IMG/VR virus record: IMGVR_UViG_3300020186_000064
Coordinates: 1 to 32,599 of that record
Reading direction: 5' to 3' (one strand)
DNA: 32,599 nucleotides
Origin: a virus
The notes beneath the pieces are model-generated. The model made no database searches and was not told the origin of the DNA. It saw only the letters and a list, made by a program, of their open reading frames with translations. The first letter of the stretch is position 1, and every line of letters begins with the position of its first letter. Below are positions 31,620-32,599 of this stretch, piece after piece. Both the position numbers and the translations under genes were made by a program.

Positions 31620-31703
31620 CGACCAAAATCACATGGCCGCGACGAGCTGCGGGCCATGTGTGACGACTTCACTTCGCGGCTCTGGTGGATTGTGTTGTTG
31701 GAT
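31614..31703. repeat. attC-like element F (full, 90 bases)
   Basis: Left box GCATAAC (31614-31620) with the preceding stop. Right box GTTGGAT (31697-31703), an exact GTTRRRY match. Arms pair AATC-AC-GCCGCGA on the left against TTCGCGGCTCTGGTGGATT on the right, with bulges. An inner hairpin CACATGGCC/GGGCCATGTG is also present. Confidence 0.7.
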
Positions 31704-31717
31704 TGCGAGGGTGTTAT

Positions 31718-31942
31718 ATGGGATCAAAGAAGCCACCAGCTGAGCCACGTCCTGCGAACGTACCGACAAGCCCTCCTCCTCCGCGACAGGCGAAGTATGC
31801 GGGAATCTGCATGTGGGTTTGGAGCGAGGGGTATTATGAGTCCACATGTGGAAACTCGTTTTACTTTGACGCTGGTGGAAGACCAGAGGAACACAAATTC
31901 ACGTTTTGTCCGTACTGCGGAAAACATCTGAGTAGCAAATAA
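31718..31942 (+). CDS. Small Cys-rich protein of the cassette array
   Basis: The 74-residue product has a basic Pro-rich start (KKPPAEPRPANVPTSPPPP), then CMWVW, a later C and CPYCGKH, a possible zinc ribbon. ATG lies 20 bases after the predicted boundary in element F, with GAGGG upstream. TAA stop opens element G. Confidence 0.7.
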   Translation: MGSKKPPAEPRPANVPTSPPPPRQAKYAGICMWVWSEGYYESTCGNSFYFDAGGRPEEHKFTFCPYCGKHLSSK

Positions 31943-32038
31943 CTTCAGCGTTAACCCGGGCCGGAGCGAGCCCGTGTTCAAATTCAAACCAGCGTGTTCG
32001 ACGGCTCCGCGTTGAACGCTTTTTTAGGTGCGTTATGC
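31937..32038. repeat. attC-like element G (full, 102 bases)
   Basis: Left box AAATAAC (31937-31943) with the preceding stop; right box GTTATGC (32032-32038), whose ATG is the start of the next gene. Arms pair AGCGTT-AAC-C-CGG-GCCG with CGGCTCCGCGTTGAACGCT, with bulged bases. Confidence 0.7.
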
Positions 32039-32475
32039 CGACCACTAATTGCGAAAAAAAAGCGCGTGAAAAGGCTAGAGCGTTACATCGCGTCTGGAGG
32101 TCGTTGAATGATGGTGCTTGTCCCAGCTGCCACAAGTTCCACCAGGCCACACAGATCCTGCGGACAAAAAACATCATCGCGTGCCCGTCGTGCTCGTTCT
32201 CTGTGACGATGTTGGAGATTGCAAAGATTGAAAAACTGTTCGCACCAGAGATGAACGCGGCACTGAACATTTTTTTGCAGTGGCGGCGTGAACAGTCACA
32301 GGCTTGCGAATACTGTGATAAGCATTTGGTGTTGCGCGAAATTTGCCAGTGCCGTACGCGTTGCGATACGTGCGGATACTGGCTAACAGGCCAGAAGGAC
32401 GATTCCTCGACTCGTTGCCGGTGGTGTGTCACCAGCGGAGAGCCTGGGCCGCCAGGTGTTGCTGAGTCAAAATAA
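32035..32475 (+). CDS. Multi-zinc-ribbon protein of the cassette array
   Basis: The 146-residue product has many Cys pairs: CPSCH, CPSCS, CEYCD, CQCRTRCDTCG and CRWC, forming perhaps three zinc sites. N-terminal helix is basic (KKAREKARALHRVW). The ATG overlaps the GTTATGC box of element G. Likely a nucleic-acid-binding protein, but the target is unknown. Confidence 0.75.
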   Translation: MPTTNCEKKAREKARALHRVWRSLNDGACPSCHKFHQATQILRTKNIIACPSCSFSVTMLEIAKIEKLFAPEMNAALNIFLQWRREQSQACEYCDKHLVLREICQCRTRCDTCGYWLTGQKDDSSTRCRWCVTSGEPGPPGVAESK

Positions 32476-32504
32476 CGCTTCAGATCACTTGGCACGAACG
32501 AGAG
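32473..32504. repeat. TAAC element H (short class)
   Basis: Begins with the stop TAA of the preceding gene, then ATCACTTGG at position 12 and GAGAG. The next ATG is 41 bases from its T, as in element C. Confidence 0.6.
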
Positions 32505-32513
32505 AACTAACCA

Positions 32514-32599
32514 ATGAAAACCGACGAGGCTGAGTGCTCTAGTGGATCTGATTGTTCGTCACACGCGTGGCAATCGGAGGATAAAGAACCAACAGTGCG
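32514..32599 (+). CDS. Next cassette-array gene, truncated by the window end
   Basis: The visible 28 residues start MKTDEAECSSGSDCSS and run off the window. The ATG follows GAGAGAACTAACC, the same junction as at element C. Family cannot be judged. Confidence 0.5.
   Translation, partial: MKTDEAECSSGSDCSSHAWQSEDKEPTV

Noticed and set aside
1-32599. tRNA or rRNA genes
   Set aside because: I noticed no cloverleaf-like segments with conserved T-loop sequence, and no rRNA sequence.

Overview
The window is most of a tailed-phage genome or prophage with a lambda-style, siphovirus-like plan: terminase, portal, capsid, tail tube and tape measure are present and no sheath gene is seen. The host is not stated. 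The protein families and moderate base composition remind me of phages and prophages of Planctomycetota, but that is an impression, not a proof. Almost all genes lie on the + strand and are translationally coupled by ATGA or GTGA overlaps; only a thermonuclease is on the - strand.

Layout. Bases 1-180 are non-coding and hold inverted repeats next to the terminase genes, a possible packaging site. Bases 181-3262 carry the small and large (GpA-type) terminase subunits and small accessory genes. Bases 3259-4917 form an A-rich two-gene insert bounded by two intrinsic terminators (moron-like). Bases 4972-9105 are the head module: a gpW-like completion protein, a lambda-type portal, and one gene that fuses the prohead protease to the major capsid protein. 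Bases 9218-19552 encode structural, connector, tail tube, tape measure, tail tip and probable fibre proteins.

Bases 19631-20841 look like a control region: a leftward thermonuclease, an XRE repressor-like gene flanked by matching palindromic operators, an AlpA-like DNA-binding protein and a tiny membrane protein. A CsrA homologue follows at 21434. Bases 21762-29189 are the recombination and replication module: Sak4-like ATPase, DUF669 protein, coiled-coil protein, SF2 helicase, a PD-(D/E)XK nuclease, a primase-polymerase/helicase, an iteron-bearing likely replication origin (28304-28643), and a second nuclease.

Bases 29453-32599 differ from the rest. They hold a run of very small genes, many with CxxC zinc-ribbon pairs. 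The genes are separated by eight related elements that begin with TAAC, the TAA being the stop codon of the preceding gene in seven of eight. Five elements are full imperfect inverted repeats ending in GTT boxes, closely resembling integron attC sites, and would delimit cassettes of about 320-500 bp. This integron-like zinc-ribbon cassette array in a phage context is the most unusual part of the window. No integron integrase, phage integrase or recognisable lysis gene is in the window.
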